A DNA stretch of 64,000 bases from Gossypium raimondii (lineage: Eukaryota; Streptophyta; Magnoliopsida; Malvales; Malvaceae). Made by a program: the position numbers and the translations under genes. The DNA lies in the NCBI RefSeq assembly GCF_025698545.1, contig NC_068575.1, positions 52,275,980 through 52,339,979 on the forward strand, written 5' to 3'. The notes under the pieces are model-generated. The model was not told the DNA's origin. It searched no databases and saw nothing but the letters and a program-made list of their open reading frames with translations. Positions 48,601 to 62,003 of this stretch are shown here, piece by piece; the stretch's first letter is position 1; each line of letters opens with the position of its first letter.

Positions 48601-50538
48601 GTTGTTAATGTCGAATCCCTAGAGTTTTCTGTGAAACAAAATTTGACTATAACAGCCTGACATACTGCAACCAATTGAAATGGTGGGTGAATCTTGTTTG
48701 TCAGCCACGAAAATTTCTGGTGGTCATAGTTTCTTTTGCCATGTTGAAGAAACGCAAAATGCTACACTACAAAACATGAAGAAACAGCCTTGTTGTGGGT
48801 TACCAACGATAATTCAGGTTCTTGCTATATGCCATTTTCTTACTTTCAAGTTTTTCTGGCCATGTACATATAAATTGTACAGTATTAGATCCTCTTCTAC
48901 AAATGTAGAATACAGGGAGGCCATTGCTTTACTAATGTTGAAAACCCTATCTTGTGTGGACAAATATTATTTTATAACTTTAGGCCTCATGGAGAATACC
49001 AAGAAAAATAAATGAAATCTTTTGAATTTCGCTTTTTGTGTTTGGTATAATCATTGTCCCCTTATTTTCTATTAAAAGAAAAGTGAGAAAATATTGAGAA
49101 AATTTTACTCACAGTTTTATTTGAATTCAAAATTTTAATAATTAAATCTGATCTTTGATTTCACATAAAAAATTTAATTATCAAACCTTTTAATCTAAAC
49201 TCGAATAACTCAAACATATCATTAAAAATGATCTGAATTTAAATTAAATATAGTTTTAAAAATAAAATTAATTCTTATAATCTAAATTATTAATTTGTTT
49301 TAATTTGAAGCTTGTAAATTGTAATTATCATGGTCTATTGTCATAAAATATGCAATATCAACTTATATCGTATGATCTTGATAACTAATTACAAATGTAA
49401 TAAATACTTGATAAAAAAATATTCATTGTCAATAAATCCTTAGCATTGGTAGGTTCCTAGGTCTTTGAGTATTCATGTTTGAATCCTACCATACACAATT
49501 GCTATGGTTGGGTCTCTAGTTATACCATACATTGTTGTTATGTGTAAGTTTTAATCCTTGAATCACTTTTAGTACGAGTTATTTCAATTCTTAGTTTATT
49601 TTTATATTGGTTTGATTTTACTTTATAGTTGACTGGACATGTATTTGTGATTGTTTTATGATGCATTGTATCTATATGTATAAATTCTCAAAAATAAAAA
49701 ACATATATTATCTCTTAATTTGCAAATTAATTAGTAAATGAAGAGAAATTATCGAAATACAATGTAAAATCTCAAAAAAGATATTTATTTAATAAACTAA
49801 ATAATAACTATTTTCATCCATTCCAAATTTTGTTATCATTATCGTTATCATTATAAAATAATAATATTGACCTAATAAAAGAGTAGGGCAATTTTAAAAA
49901 ACATCATAAACATTAGATTTTAACGGGTTGATATTGTTATTTTTAATAAAAATTTATAATTTATTTATATATTATAAATTTTGTTTATATTTTTTATGAT
50001 TTTAATAATTTTAAATTTTAAAAGGTTTTAATTGTTACTAAGGCTTTTTTTTTACTTTAGCTTTATTAATTTCAAGAATCTCTATTTTACTTCCAATAAA
50101 AAGTAGGGTTCAAATTGAATAAATATGTAAAGGTTGTGAGTTAAATTTACTATTATACTTTATATATAAACACCAAAACAAATATTTAAGGAAAAATTTT
50201 AACGGAGGGTTACTTTGCTTACTTATCTAAGGTACGAGATTAATTTATTATTATTTTTAATAAAAGGAGTTAAAATGTGTTATAGTAGAGTACTTTTACA
50301 AATATTATCACTAATTGTTTATTTATTATTATCTTCCAATAAAATAAGGTCAACATATCTCATGTTAAAATATCTGTTCCTTTCACTCTATATAAAAATC
50401 TTAACAGGTTGTTAATTAATCTTCAACTTACTCTTTAAAGTTAATTTATTACTAATAACAGTATTTTGTTAATTTATTTATTATTCTTTACATTTAATTA
50501 AATCTGAAATTTTAAGGGTTTAATATAGGCATTAATCT
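48601..50538. other. PIEZO 3' region followed by AT-rich spacer
   Basis: The first 400 bases are the probable 3' UTR of PIEZO; the open frame at 48680-49015 lies there and has no recognisable homology. The rest is very AT-rich and non-coding, with no identifiable element. Confidence 0.45.
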
Positions 50539-50546
50539 CAAAATTA

Positions 50547-51095
50547 TAGGGTGAGTAAAATTGATTCTATTTCAAAAACTCGATAAAAAATTTAAAATTT
50601 GAATTAAATAGTTTGAGTTTGAGTTAATCAAGTTATTTAGATCAACTCGAATAAAAAAATAAGTTTTTGGTTTAACTCGAATATGAATTACACAATTCGA
50701 GTTATCCGAAAATCCAAATAAGAAAAGACAAAACTACATCGTTTTGATAAATGTTTACCTTTTCTAAAGTTAAAAGTCAAAACCAGTAAATTAAAATCAA
50801 AATTACGTTGTTTTGATAAATGTTTACCCGTTAAGTTAAAAGGCAAAAGCATTATATTGTTTATGTAGTTAAATAATCTTGTATTTTGTCTACTAGTTAA
50901 ATAATTGGTTCATATAAATGCAACATTGAGTATAAATAATAGGATTCGTTAACTCAACTCGACTTGATTAAAAATTTTTTACTCGATTCGATTTGATTTG
51001 AAAAAATTCAAATTGAGTTCAGTTGCTAAAATAAGATTCATCAACTCGACTAACTCGAAATTTTTTTACTCGATTCGATCAAATATTCATCCCTG
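50547..51095. mobile_element. hAT-type non-autonomous element, 549 bp, 8-bp target duplication
   Basis: The exact 8-bp duplication caaaatta (50539-50546 and 51096-51103) flanks termini tagggtgagtaaa (left) and, on the complement, cagggatgaatatttgatcg (right). The interior carries repeated aactcga/tcgagtt blocks and an internal duplication around acgttgttttgataaatgtt. An 8-bp TSD and (T/C)AGGG ends fit hAT. No transposase is encoded. Confidence 0.8.
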
Positions 51096-52537
51096 CAAAA
51101 TTACTCATACTTTGATCTAATGTGTAATACTATACATGAACTTTGACGTGTACAGTTTTATACATTAAATTTTGATTTCATTTAATTTTCATAATCTATT
51201 AACATAATTATCAATATAGTACAATTTCAAGATTATCTATTATATATACAAATAATTATATTTATTTAATATAGAAATGAATTGATAAATAAATCCCATT
51301 TTATTGACTGTGCTGCAAATTACTCTTTTTCTACTCGTTTTTTACTCATAGCAACCCAATTGCATTCCTGATAGGATTAAAACATAAAATCACTAATTTA
51401 GTAGGAACCAATTCAAGAATTAACCGATTTAAACACAAAAATTATGTAAATTTAACATGTTATCAAATCCCCTACTTAGCCCATGCTTGCCCTTAAGCAT
51501 ATTGTACTTTCATAAATTAAAATTATTCAATAACTTATTAGAAATCAAGCCTTTTTCCGTTTCCATGATCAATGTAAACAATATAGGAAATAAATAAATA
51601 AGTGCTCAAAATATCTAATTTGATCAACAAGTGTCCATAAAATTGAAACATGTAAATTAAATCATTTCACTAAATTGAGTTTGAACCAAAATTTGCAAGG
51701 TATTATTCTCAATTAATCATGTAGTAATATTTTTTTTTTATTTTGGATGTAGTCAAACCTTTTTACGCAAACTAGGATGACAACCCAAGCAATCTATCTC
51801 GGTTACTTAGTTCAAACGGTCTTTTTTTTTACATTTTATTTATTTATTTAAAAGCAAATATAATATTTTTTTCAAACAATCAACTTTCATGAAAAATCTA
51901 ATTACATATATAAACTTTAAAACACACATGTCGATTAATCTAGATATTTAAACATTTTAATTCAGAAATTACCCAACTGTCCAATTTAACTAAGTAACGA
52001 GATTAGAGACTCAATGTCAAACAAATTATCGAATAAATCCAGCATAAGATTGAACATATGCAAAAGAGAAACATGCAACAAAAGCCAATCAACCATGCAT
52101 ACTTACCATTTCAATCCCCCCCACTTAATCTATGCTTGTCCTCAAGCATATTTTATATGCAATAAAGTATGGTAACTCAAACAACAAGCAAGGAAAAAGG
52201 TTAAGAATACTCCCCATGTATTTCTAAAGATGTTGTCGGTGCTAGGGTTTTTATTTGGGTTAGGGATGTTGGGTTTTGTTTGTAGGGAAATAAATGTCAG
52301 CACTTAGCACAGCGTGCCCTTGCCACCATCAGTATCCGATTTTCGAAAAATCGACAACCTTCATTACATCCTTGAAAATAACACATTAACCTAATTAAAT
52401 AATAATTTGGTTATTATTCATTTTGTTTTCAATCCAAATTAAACTGAAATTCAAAAATTCAATAAATTAAAAATAAATTTGGGTTGCCTCTCAAAAAGCA
52501 CTTTTGTTTAACGTTGTTAGCTCGACGACCTTAAATG

Positions 52538-52801
52538 TTATTTGTTTGGCTCATTGAGAATTATTTTTTCCATCTCGTGCACTTGGATGTTCTTGTAGAA
52601 AGGTTTCAACCTTTGCCCACTATCCTTGAAACCCTTCCCGGGTTCCCCTATCATTAGTGGATTGAGGCGTCTTTGAGCTTCTTCGTTCAAGTTTGCATTT
52701 TCCTCTTTTGGAATCTTTATACGTTTTAGAAATGGTTTGAGCTCTAATTTCGAGGCTTTCATGCGAATGACAGCTTCATGTATTGGTTTTTTTTTTATCA
52801 T
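52538..52801 (-). pseudogene. Pol linker fragment upstream of a missing reverse transcriptase
   Basis: An 87-codon frame containing KASKLELKPFLKRIKIP, resembling the short LELKPLP-type segment that precedes the reverse transcriptase in Athila-like polyproteins. The expected reverse transcriptase motifs do not follow. Confidence 0.5.
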
Positions 52802-52804
52802 CGA

Positions 52805-53269
52805 TTATTCTTTTTGCTTAACATCAATATCTACATTCCTACAAAGCACGATTTGTAACTTATCACTAGAATGTCCTATATCCTCATAAACATTAAACCT
52901 AACCACTTCACCGTCAAATTCCATGGTGAGTGTTCCACTCCAAACATCAATTTTTGTTTGCATGGTACTAAAAAATGGTCTCCCAAGAAGTATATAAGAT
53001 GAATTGGTCGAGTTGTCATCCTTCATGTTGATAATGTAGAAGTCTGTAGGAAATATCAGTTTGTTTACCTTAACAAGAACATCCTCCAGCACTCCTTTCG
53101 GATGCACTACAGATCTATCTGCAAGCTGAATAATTACACATGTTTCTTTCAAAGGACCCGCATTAAGTAGTTTATAAATTGACAAAGGCATAACATTAAT
53201 TGATGCGCCTATATCACACATGGCTTTTTTAATACCGACACTACCTATTTTGCAAGATATGGAAAACAT
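52805..53269 (-). pseudogene. Retropepsin-like protease fragment of the Ty3/gypsy relic
   Basis: A 154-codon frame with the aspartic protease signature altered from DTGAS-type to D-I-G-A-S (KAMCDIGASINVMPLSIYK), followed by the flap-like region and YILLGRPFFSTMQTKIDVW, which is characteristic of Athila/Tat-type proteases. The protein would process the gag-pol polyprotein. The surrounding frame is broken. Confidence 0.8.
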
Positions 53270-54016
53270 ACCTTGATCATTACATTTAAGTGGTATTTTC
53301 CTTTATAAAACAGCGGAGACATTTTCTCCGACACTCACATTTTTATTGCTCAGGAGCTTCCCTTTACTCGTGCAGAATTCTTTTAAGAATATTGCATATC
53401 GTGGAATTTGCTTAATCACATTAAGAAGAGGTATGTTGATTTTTACCTTTCGAAAGGTGTCAAAGATCTCCTTCTCTTATTGCTCCTTCTTACTTTGGAC
53501 AAGCCTTCCAGGAAATGGAGGTGGTACTGCAAATGATTTTTGTGGTGCTGACTCCACTAGAGCCTCTGTGTCAAGTTTCTTCTCATCTCGACCAGCGTCG
53601 TGGGCACGACTTGTGCTGGGTACGGGTTTCAAAACCTTTCCACTCCTTAACGTCATAACACTTACATTGTGTCGAGGATTAGACTCAATTTAGGACGGCA
53701 GCTTACATTTGGACTCCAAACGGCTAATAGTGAGCACAAGCTTGCTCACTTGCTTATCTAACTCTTGCAAATGCATGTTAGTTTTCTGCTGCAACTTCTC
53801 AGTACTATTGGCTAGCCTTTCCACTATGGCTTCTAAAGATGACTTTGAGGGCGGTAATTGTTGATTCAGAGGCGACCTTTATTGGTAAGGTTGATTGAAT
53901 TGGGGATTCAACCCATAACTTAGATTTAGGTGATTTTTCTACCCCACATTATATGAGTTCGAGTAGGGGCCATATCGTCTTTAGGGTGGTCCTGGAAAGT
54001 TCCTGACATCATTTGC

Positions 54017-54331
54017 TTATTCTATCGAATCCTCATGTGAAATTGGACATGAGTCCGTCGGGTGGTTTGGCTTAGCGCAAATTCCACACAACCATGTTGG
54101 CCCTGTTTTATTTGTAAGCAATTTTTGAAAAATGTTAGTTAGCTTGTCGATTTTGTCTTCTAAAGAAAGAGAACTTAACCCATGAACCTGTCTCGTGGGT
54201 TCTGTGGCCGGTCGGAATTGTTGAGAGTTAGCAACCATTGTCGAAATCAACTCTCGTGTCGTCTGAAGAGTTATATTAACAAGTGCCCCTCCACTTGCAG
54301 CATCTATCATTTTCATTTCCATCGGGAGCAA
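54017..54331 (-). pseudogene. Gag C-terminal fragment with zinc knuckle remnant
   Basis: A 104-codon frame carrying DAASGGALVN, a common phrase of Athila-like gag, and CGICAKPNHPTDSCP, a degenerate CCHC knuckle. It continues the gag fragment at 54347-54568 in the same direction after an interruption. Confidence 0.75.
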
Positions 54332-54346
54332 TCCCTCATAAAAATA

Positions 54347-54568
54347 CTACAAGAGTAATTGTCCAGTCAGTCCATGTTGTGGGCAACTTGCACACAACTT
54401 TTTGTACCATTCCCAATAATCGTAGAGCGACTCAGTCTTATTCTGACGGATTCCTACAATGTCCCTCCTTAGTTCGACAGCTCGAGCTGCAGAAAAGAAC
54501 CTATCAAGAAATAAACGAGACATGTCAGACCATGTATTACAGATCCCGGAGGTAAATAAAATAGTCAT
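54347..54568 (-). pseudogene. Gag fragment (Retrotrans_gag-type) of the Ty3/gypsy relic
   Basis: A 73-codon frame containing TWSDMSRLFLDRFFSAARAV and LYDYWEWYKKLCASCPQHG, the W..F...F....K..L pattern of plant retrotransposon gag. The N-terminal part of gag is not recognisable upstream. Confidence 0.75.
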
Positions 54569-55666
54569 TCTCTAGTAGAATCGGCTAATGAGAAAGGAAA
54601 AACATGAATGAAATTCTTTGAGATGAGTGTACGAATTTTCGTTTTGTAATCCATGAAAGGTGGGTAGTAAATGAATCAAACCCGACTTCAACTCGAACAA
54701 CGTTCCTCCCATTGGATAGGTTATACATAAGGGTTGTTGTTCATCCGGTGTTGTTGCGAGTTAGCGTATAGTTTGCTCAGCATCTTGTCTGGTTCGTCGA
54801 ACGAGAAAATATCCTCGGTGTAAGATATGGTTTCGATTATGGGATTTGGTCATTTACCGCGTCGAATGACTTTTTTTGCAGTTGTCAAACCAATTTCTCA
54901 ATTTCTGGTTCAAACTCTAGAGTTTTCGGTTTTGATCTGGTCATAAGGAAAACAACAAAAATTAGAAAAATATCTTCAATCCCCAGCAATGGCGGCAAAA
55001 TTTGATGGGCGTCGAAACTGTAACACCCCTAACCCGTAACCGTTGCCAGAATAGGGTTACGAGGTATTACCGAACCAAATTCAAATTCGAATAATCATAT
55101 ATATACACATGTTCAACCTACTAAACCAACCAAGTCTTAAATCAAAAAGGTAATATCAACTTATTACGAGTCATTTCATATCATGCATCGAACATATTCG
55201 TAAACACATAACTCATAATTAAAAATTATGCAGAATATTTCAAACACCACTTTTGGTCATACCTCATTTCGCCTACTCGACTAACAAATCAATTACAAAC
55301 AACAATGACACAAATGTGTATATAAAACTCACATTTAAAATTTTACCTATTTTATATGTAATCATTATATTTTAACATATGTACCTATATCAACCCTTAT
55401 AAATACAAGCAAATAAAAACATTGGGCTGAATATGCCATAAGCATTTGTATAATTTCATAGTATATTCACTTATTATTATTCATACACTCAAAACTACTT
55501 ATCAAATTATGTACAAATAATTATTCATCAAAAAATAAAATAACTATTCATATGGCCAATTTCCCAAGCTTTAGTCGAATACAATTAAGCTTAAATACTT
55601 ATGCTTTAATCAATGTCAAATTCATCAATACTCAAACAATTCCATGCATAACATACCAAGACCGAT

Positions 55667-55668
<2 letters not shown>

Positions 55669-55727
<59 letters not shown>
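55669..55727. repeat. (TA)n microsatellite within solo LTR 1
   Basis: About 59 bases of uninterrupted alternating AT. It produces spurious open frames of Ile-Tyr repeats. Confidence 0.95.
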
Positions 55728-55730
<3 letters not shown>

Positions 55731-56856
55731 CTATGTATTATTTATCCTCAATGTTTCAAAGGTCATTTACAAGACCAATTCCATAAACAATGCTCATTAT
55801 GCAATTTATTAATTTCAACTACTCTATATTCATAGTAAATCAATATACAACTTTCACATAGTAAATGATAATTCAAATTCAATCTCAATTACCGAAAATT
55901 AAAATATTTCCATCCATGATTTCAAACATAGCTTATACTTATACCGTATCATATCAATCAACTTTACTTGTCTATCACAATCAATATTCATAATTATCAA
56001 AATTCAAAATCTTCCAAAGCATAACATCACTTATATTAGTCTCAACCATTTAAGAAATATAGCCAAATCATCAACCATAATATTTAATCAAAGCATGAAA
56101 CCATTCATGTCAAAATAAACAAGCCATTTTCGCATGGCTTATTATATATATACACTTCATTCAAAATATATTCAAAAGGGTAGTATAACCTATACATGCC
56201 ATAGATTTTAAATTTAACTTTTATAGGTACCGATGGATGGACGATAGTGTGATTGACTATTCTGACGATCCCCGAGCCCGTAACTAGCTTTCAAAATCTA
56301 TAAAATCGAAGGAAACACAAATACACAATAAGCTATCACAGCTTAGTAAGTCATAAGCAATTAAACAATTCAATGACGTTAATAATTCAATAACAAACTA
56401 AATAATGCAATCATATTCATAAATACACATTCGAGCTTGCAAATCTTATATATCAAATATATAACTATAAACCAATTTCAGCTTGGCGAATATACCTTTA
56501 AGTAATAACATAGTTATTTTTCATCTTCAAATCATATACCACTCTTTACCAAATGTACTCATTCATATATAAATGCATATAAAACATAGTTATGATTTCA
56601 CACATATACTTACCCTTTGGCCGAATATATATAGGCTTTTTTACGCGCACACATACTTTTGTATCCCAATTGACATAACCAATTAAATTTGATAGCATAT
56701 ATTAATTAAATATTGCATACTTATACCAACATATACATATGTGTCACATTTATCATTCATCGGATCAGTACAATTTGTACTAAATTATTTATCGAAGCAT
56801 TAATAAAGTTGCACCATTAGTGCTCTTCTCTCACTTAACCAAATTGACCTCGGTTT

Positions 56857-56996
56857 CGCACACTTAGTGCCCGTTATTTAACATCATTATTTAATTTCGC
56901 ACACTTAGTGCTCGTTATTCAACCTCATCATTTAATTCGCACACTTAGTGCTAATCATATAGCCGTAGCTATTTCATACTCGCACACTCAGTGCTA
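56857..56996 (+). repeat. Short tandem motif (cgcacacttagtgc) in solo LTR 1
   Basis: Four spaced copies of tcgcacacttagtgc or close variants, at intervals of roughly 40 bases. The motif is semi-palindromic (gcac...gtgc). Confidence 0.8.
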
Positions 56997-58190
56997 AATA
57001 TCAACAAATCACATTCACATCTATCCCTGCTTCTCAAACATATACACATTCGGCTACCACATATATATGTTGCATATTTCATTTCAGCATATATAATTAA
57101 TATTTATCTAAAATTTACAACGTCTATTTGCTTATAAACTTACATCGGATGTCATCGATTGTTAAATCGGCTACTCGACTACTTTTGTCATTCCCCGACC
57201 CAAATTCGATTTCTTTAATTCTTGATCTAAACATATTCAAATTAAGCTTATTTAAACATCATTCTATTCAATTTAGCCTAAAAAAATATGAATGGGAAAA
57301 TTACAATTTTGCCCTTAACATTTCACACTTTTTACAATTTAATCCTTTTTGTTCAAAACACAAGATACACAAAATTTAACTACACTCCTAATGGCCGAAT
57401 ATTCCTAGTGTCCATACAAGTCTATATTTTTCATTTATTTAGCATTTTAGTCCCTTGAAAAATTTATTTTCACAATTTAACCCTAATTACTCAATTTCAC
57501 CAAAAATTCAAAACAATACATGTTAATCTAACAAATATATTTCATATTTCACCTACTAGCATCATAAAACTCAAGCATTCATCAATGGCACATTTCAAAA
57601 TTATCCACAATTCACAAAATTAAGACATGGGTTTTGAAGAACACGAAGCAACGATCTCAAAAACGTAAAAATTATCAAAAACCCAACAAAATACATACCT
57701 AAATCAAAGAATACAAGTGCCGAATCTAGCTTTCCTCTTTTCTTTCTTTTCTTTTGAAGTTTCGGCTATTTTATGAACATTTGCATGGTTCTTTTTTTAT
57801 TTTGTGTTTTATTTTATTATCATTATACTAACATTATTATTATTTTACTAAGTTAACCTTTACTAATATACATAAATAACATATAATATAAGGTCATTCT
57901 TGACCATTACCATCCACTAACTTATATAGTGGGCTAATTGCATCATAAAACCTCCAAATTATAAAGACAACAACAATTGGGCTCTTTCATAATTAACCAC
58001 TAATTTTTATTATACGCGACTAAGCCCTATTATCAAATTAAGCACTCAAACAATAAAATAAATTCACGAAACTTTCACACATGTAAATTCACACATAATA
58101 AACACAAAAAAATATTAAAATATTTTCCAGACTTAGATTTGTGGTCCCGAAACCACTACGTCCGATTAGGGTCGAAATTGGGCTGTTATA

Positions 58191-58338
58191 GAAACCACAA
58201 AAAATAATTCCTACAATAAAATAACTCTAAATAGTAGTAAAGAGTAATAGGGTCGAGTCCACAAGGATTGAATATTATGATTAACTTTCGTGTTTTTCTT
58301 GTGAACAAAATTTCGGTTGAGTCGATAATCATGGCAAT
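58191..58338 (-). mobile_element. Continuation of the Athila-like relic between two solo LTRs
   Basis: The 148 bases between solo LTR 1 and solo LTR 2 continue the sequence left of 55018 once one copy of gaaac is removed. They contain agtagtaaagagtaataggg followed by tcgagtccacaaggattg, a phrase I associate with the LTR/leader junction of Athila-like elements. Confidence 0.6.
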
Positions 58339-58559
58339 TGTAACATCCCTAACCCATATCCATCACCGGAACAGGGTTACGAAGCATTACTAGAGTTTAC
58401 ATATCAAATATAATTAAATCGTATCATTTACTATTCATATCCAAAATCTAACCTATTCAATCATAATGTCCCTTATATGGGCCCTTGAAACCCAATTTAT
58501 GCATTAGAAACAAGTCAGGACTAGATTGGGAACTCAGAGAATTTTTTGCGAAATTTCAA

Positions 58560-58790
58560 ATTTTTTCTTAGGCACAGGGGACACATGCTCATGTGGTCAG
58601 GTCGTGTGAGTGACACGCCCGTGTCCCAGGCCGTGTAGGCATTCGATGTGAGACACACAACCATGTCCCAGCCAGTGTCCATACCTGTATAACTCTCTAA
58701 CTTGGGTTACACGGCCAGCCACACACCCGTGTGCTCAGCCGTGTGTGAGACGCACGCCCGTGTCTTTGCCCGTGTTGACAAAAAATAAGT
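58560..58790 (+). repeat. GC-rich cacgcccgtgtccc-type repeat block in solo LTR 2
   Basis: Many variants of acacgcccgtgtcccaggcc and ccgtgtg follow one another, standing out as GC-rich in an AT-rich LTR. Confidence 0.8.
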
Positions 58791-59685
58791 CATTTTCAGG
58801 CCACTTTTCTCACCCAATTTTCCTTTTTCGCCTACAACATCATCCAAACACATTCACAAGCCAGTTCATAACCCTCAAATCAATGCCAATACCAAGTTTT
58901 ATACATGTCATATTATCTCATATGTTCAAGTGTTTAAACTTACCAAAAACATATTTATGCTTATAAGCATAGTTTATCAATTATGCTAATTCAAAACCAT
59001 TCATCAATAGGTTTTTATACTTCCCATCATCTCACCATTTTATCACACATCAAACTTGATAAGGCTTTATATAATTACATCAAAATATGCCTTACACTAG
59101 CCATTCCAATGGCTAGTTACAACCAAAATATTTCATCATTATGCCTAACTTAACTTATACATGCCATTATACCAAAAGTTAGCTTGCTTTATATACCGAG
59201 AAGTCCGAGGGATAATGTGATGTGTCTCCGACCAAATTCCAACCTTCACGAGCTTCCGAGTTCTATAAAACAGGAAAGATAAAACAAAGTAAGCATTTAA
59301 TGCTTAGTAAGCTCGTATAACTGGAAATTTAACTTACCATTCATTTCCATTAAAGTAAACATATAAAATGCATCTAAGAAATTTGGCTAATAGCCTAAAC
59401 AACCAACTTCATCAAACATGTTAGTCATTGTAATTCACACAATTGTCAAGAAACATGAATGAGCTCATCATAAAATAACTTTTATATTCATATACTTTTC
59501 TTATCATATTTCCATACAACATGTACATTTTCATAACAAATCATCTCAAGTTCAGTTTGACCCATGTCAGAACTTTGCCCGTTGAATTTATTTGAAATAT
59601 CGATGGACACACATGGAGTACACTTAAAGTGTACAAAATTGTAATCTATCAATTCATATTCAGGGATACTCATTAGAGTATATAA

Positions 59686-59905
59686 TCAGGAAGCACTCTC
59701 TCGAGCCATGTAACAGGAAGCTTATCTGGGCTATAACAGGAAACTCATAAGAGTTTGAAACAGAAAGCTCATGTGAGCTTAACAAGTAACTCCGAAGAGC
59801 TATTATCAGGAAGCTCCGGATAGCCATATATCAGGAAGTTCAAGCGAGCCATATTAGGAAGCTCATTAAGAGCCATATATCAGGACGTTCATAAAGAGTT
59901 GCGGT
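59686..59905 (+). repeat. Tandem array of ~25-bp caggaagctc units in solo LTR 2
   Basis: About nine diverged units beginning caggaagctc or similar. Several contain a small internal inverted repeat such as agctcatgtgagct. Confidence 0.85.
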
Positions 59906-62003
59906 ATGTCTGTAACACATGCAGGATAAATACTAGTCAGGATACTCGCAGAAACCATATAATGAGAAGCTTGAGAGGGATTATAACAGGATACTCTTTT
60001 CAACTATGGTGTGTCCACAACATATGCAAAATCACAACCAATACGGGGAATCCTGTATCCATCGAATTTCATTTATTCAAATGAGACTTATTACTTATCA
60101 AGTATTATTGAACATGTGATCAATTTCATACATAAGACATTTATACAGTTCACATATACAACATTCAATTCAAACATATTAATATACATAATTTAGTTAC
60201 ATAAACTTACCTCGTCACTTGCTCGTATATAATTTTCTACTAATTCGATGCTTTTTCTTTTTCTCAATCTAACTCCTTATTTGATCTTTCTGTATCTATA
60301 TAAATGAATTTAACATCAATTTAACACATTTCATATTCAATTCAATCCAATTTACATCTTAGAAAAAAGTACCATTTTACCCCTATACTTTTGATTAATT
60401 CCAATTTCGTCCCTATGCTCGGAAAATGAAATTCATGCAATTTAATCCTTATTCCAAGCTTAGCCAAATTTTTCATATAACAATAACAGTCCATGTATTT
60501 CACAAAAATTAAGAATTTTCCATGAATTTACATCTTTTCAATTTAGTCTTAAATCACAATTTCATGAAAATTTCCTTTACAAAAGTTGTTTATCTATCAA
60601 CAACATTTCATTTTCTACCATAAATTTCAAAATTTCAGCATACTCATTCATGGAAAAATTTTAATACTTTGATAAATTTGCAAATTGATCCCCAAAATAG
60701 ATAGATTAGGTTATTACGATCTCGAAAATTTAAAAATTACTAAAACGAAACATGATTACTTACCCAATTAAGCTTGCTTGAAGTTCTCTCTCTTAGTTAG
60801 GGTTTCCATAGACAATTTTGGGAACGATGATGATATAAAATGATATTTTGTCTTTTAATTTAATTATCATCTTTTATTTTTCCAGCTTCAATTTAGTCTT
60901 TTTCTTTTCTTAAATTTCCATGGATGAAATATCTACTAACTTCTCTTAATGGTCTATTTTCCTTATAAGGACCTCAAAATTTGAATTCCATAGCTATTTA
61001 ATCCCTCTAGCTACTAGAATTCAACTTTTACATTTCATGCAATTTGGCCTTTTTATCAATTAAACATGTAATCGGTAAAATTTTCTTAACAAAATTTTTG
61101 TAACAGCCCAATTTTTAGTGGTATCGGAAACAGTGATTTGGGATCACTAAATTCGACAAGTAAGCTTGAAATTTTAATAAATTAATAATTATGGGTCAAG
61201 TGTGAATTTAGAAGAATTCTTGAATTAGTGAATTCTGTGATTTAGTGAATTTTGTAATCTAAAAAGAATTTAATTGGTAAATTGGGTCTAAAACGAGGTA
61301 TCGAGACCTCGAATTCATAATTCAAGCCATAAATATTTTTATAAATATTTATAGAGTGTCATTGAGTTAGTATAAAAGTTTCGTTATTTTAACGTTTGGA
61401 TAGTCAATTAATTAAAAAGGACTAAATTGAAAATAGTGCAAAATTTGTTAAATTATGATTAAATAGTTTAAGTGACTAATAAGGAGGGATATAAAAGAAA
61501 ATTAGGCCTAAAGTATATGGGCTGGATGGTTTGGGCAAGAAAATCAGCAAGAAAATAAGGAGAAATAAGGGCAAAATTAGAAATTTTGCAAATTAAACAT
61601 ATAAAATAAAGACAAAATTGAAAAATCTAGAGATATCATCATTTTTCTTCAGCCAAAACGCCATAGGAGAGAGTTTTCAAGCTGGTTTTTCATATTTTTC
61701 ATCATATCGGGAATCTGAAGATAAATACGGAAAAGAGAAAGTATCAAAATAGTCTCTGAACTTTTACAAATCCTATAAATTTGCCCAGGTAAGTTCATAC
61801 GGCTAAATTTTTATGATTAATTGTTAATGTGGGAATGATATATTGTATCAATTCGTATATTGTTGTTGAATTATGATTATGGTAAAAATGAGAAAAAAAA
61901 ATGAAATTGTTAGTTTAAATTAAGGGATACGCATGATTGAGTACATACGTTCTGTAATCAGTGATGAATTGACGAGTAAGCCCATGGTGAATCCCTGGAA
62001 AAA

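Larger units (their letters stand above)
51300..55018 (-). mobile_element. Athila-like Ty3/gypsy retrotransposon relic (5' part: PBS, gag, protease)
   Basis: Read on the minus strand, the order is: a decayed primer-binding site for tRNA-Asp (54978-54998, complement near tgccgccattgctgggga), then gag (about 54570-54000), protease (53269-52805) and the start of the pol linker (52801-52538), then non-coding sequence down to about 51300 with phrases typical of Athila relatives (cttaatctatgcttgtcctc at about 52127). Frames are interrupted and no reverse transcriptase, RNase H or integrase is present, so the copy is dead and truncated. The left border is approximate. The same relic continues to the right of the solo LTR inserted at 55019. 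Confidence 0.75.
55019..58190 (+). mobile_element. Solo LTR 1 (Ty3/gypsy type), 3172 bp, TSD gaaac
   Basis: Starts tgtaacacccctaacccgta and ends aattgggctgttata; the last bases have drifted from the usual tgttaca. The 5-bp repeat gaaac at 55014-55018 and 58191-58195 is an exact target duplication. There is no internal coding region and no second copy adjacent, so it is a solo LTR. It is inserted in the Athila-like relic. Inside are four copies of the phrase cgcacacttagtgc or close variants (about 56857-56995) and a long (AT)n run. Confidence 0.85.

Noticed and set aside
49440..49580. Possible tRNA-like stretch (ggttcctaggtctttgag... gtttgaatcctacc)
   Set aside because: No complete cloverleaf could be drawn; anticodon arm and acceptor pairing fail.
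53346..53693. Plus-strand frame of 115 codons
   Set aside because: Antisense to the Athila-like relic, which is read on the minus strand; no family resemblance.
55552..55835. Frames with long Ile-Tyr runs
   Set aside because: Produced by the (TA)n microsatellite in solo LTR 1.
56857..56996. Spaced short repeats resembling a CRISPR-like array
   Set aside because: Plant nuclear LTR sequence, repeats too short and irregular, no cas genes.
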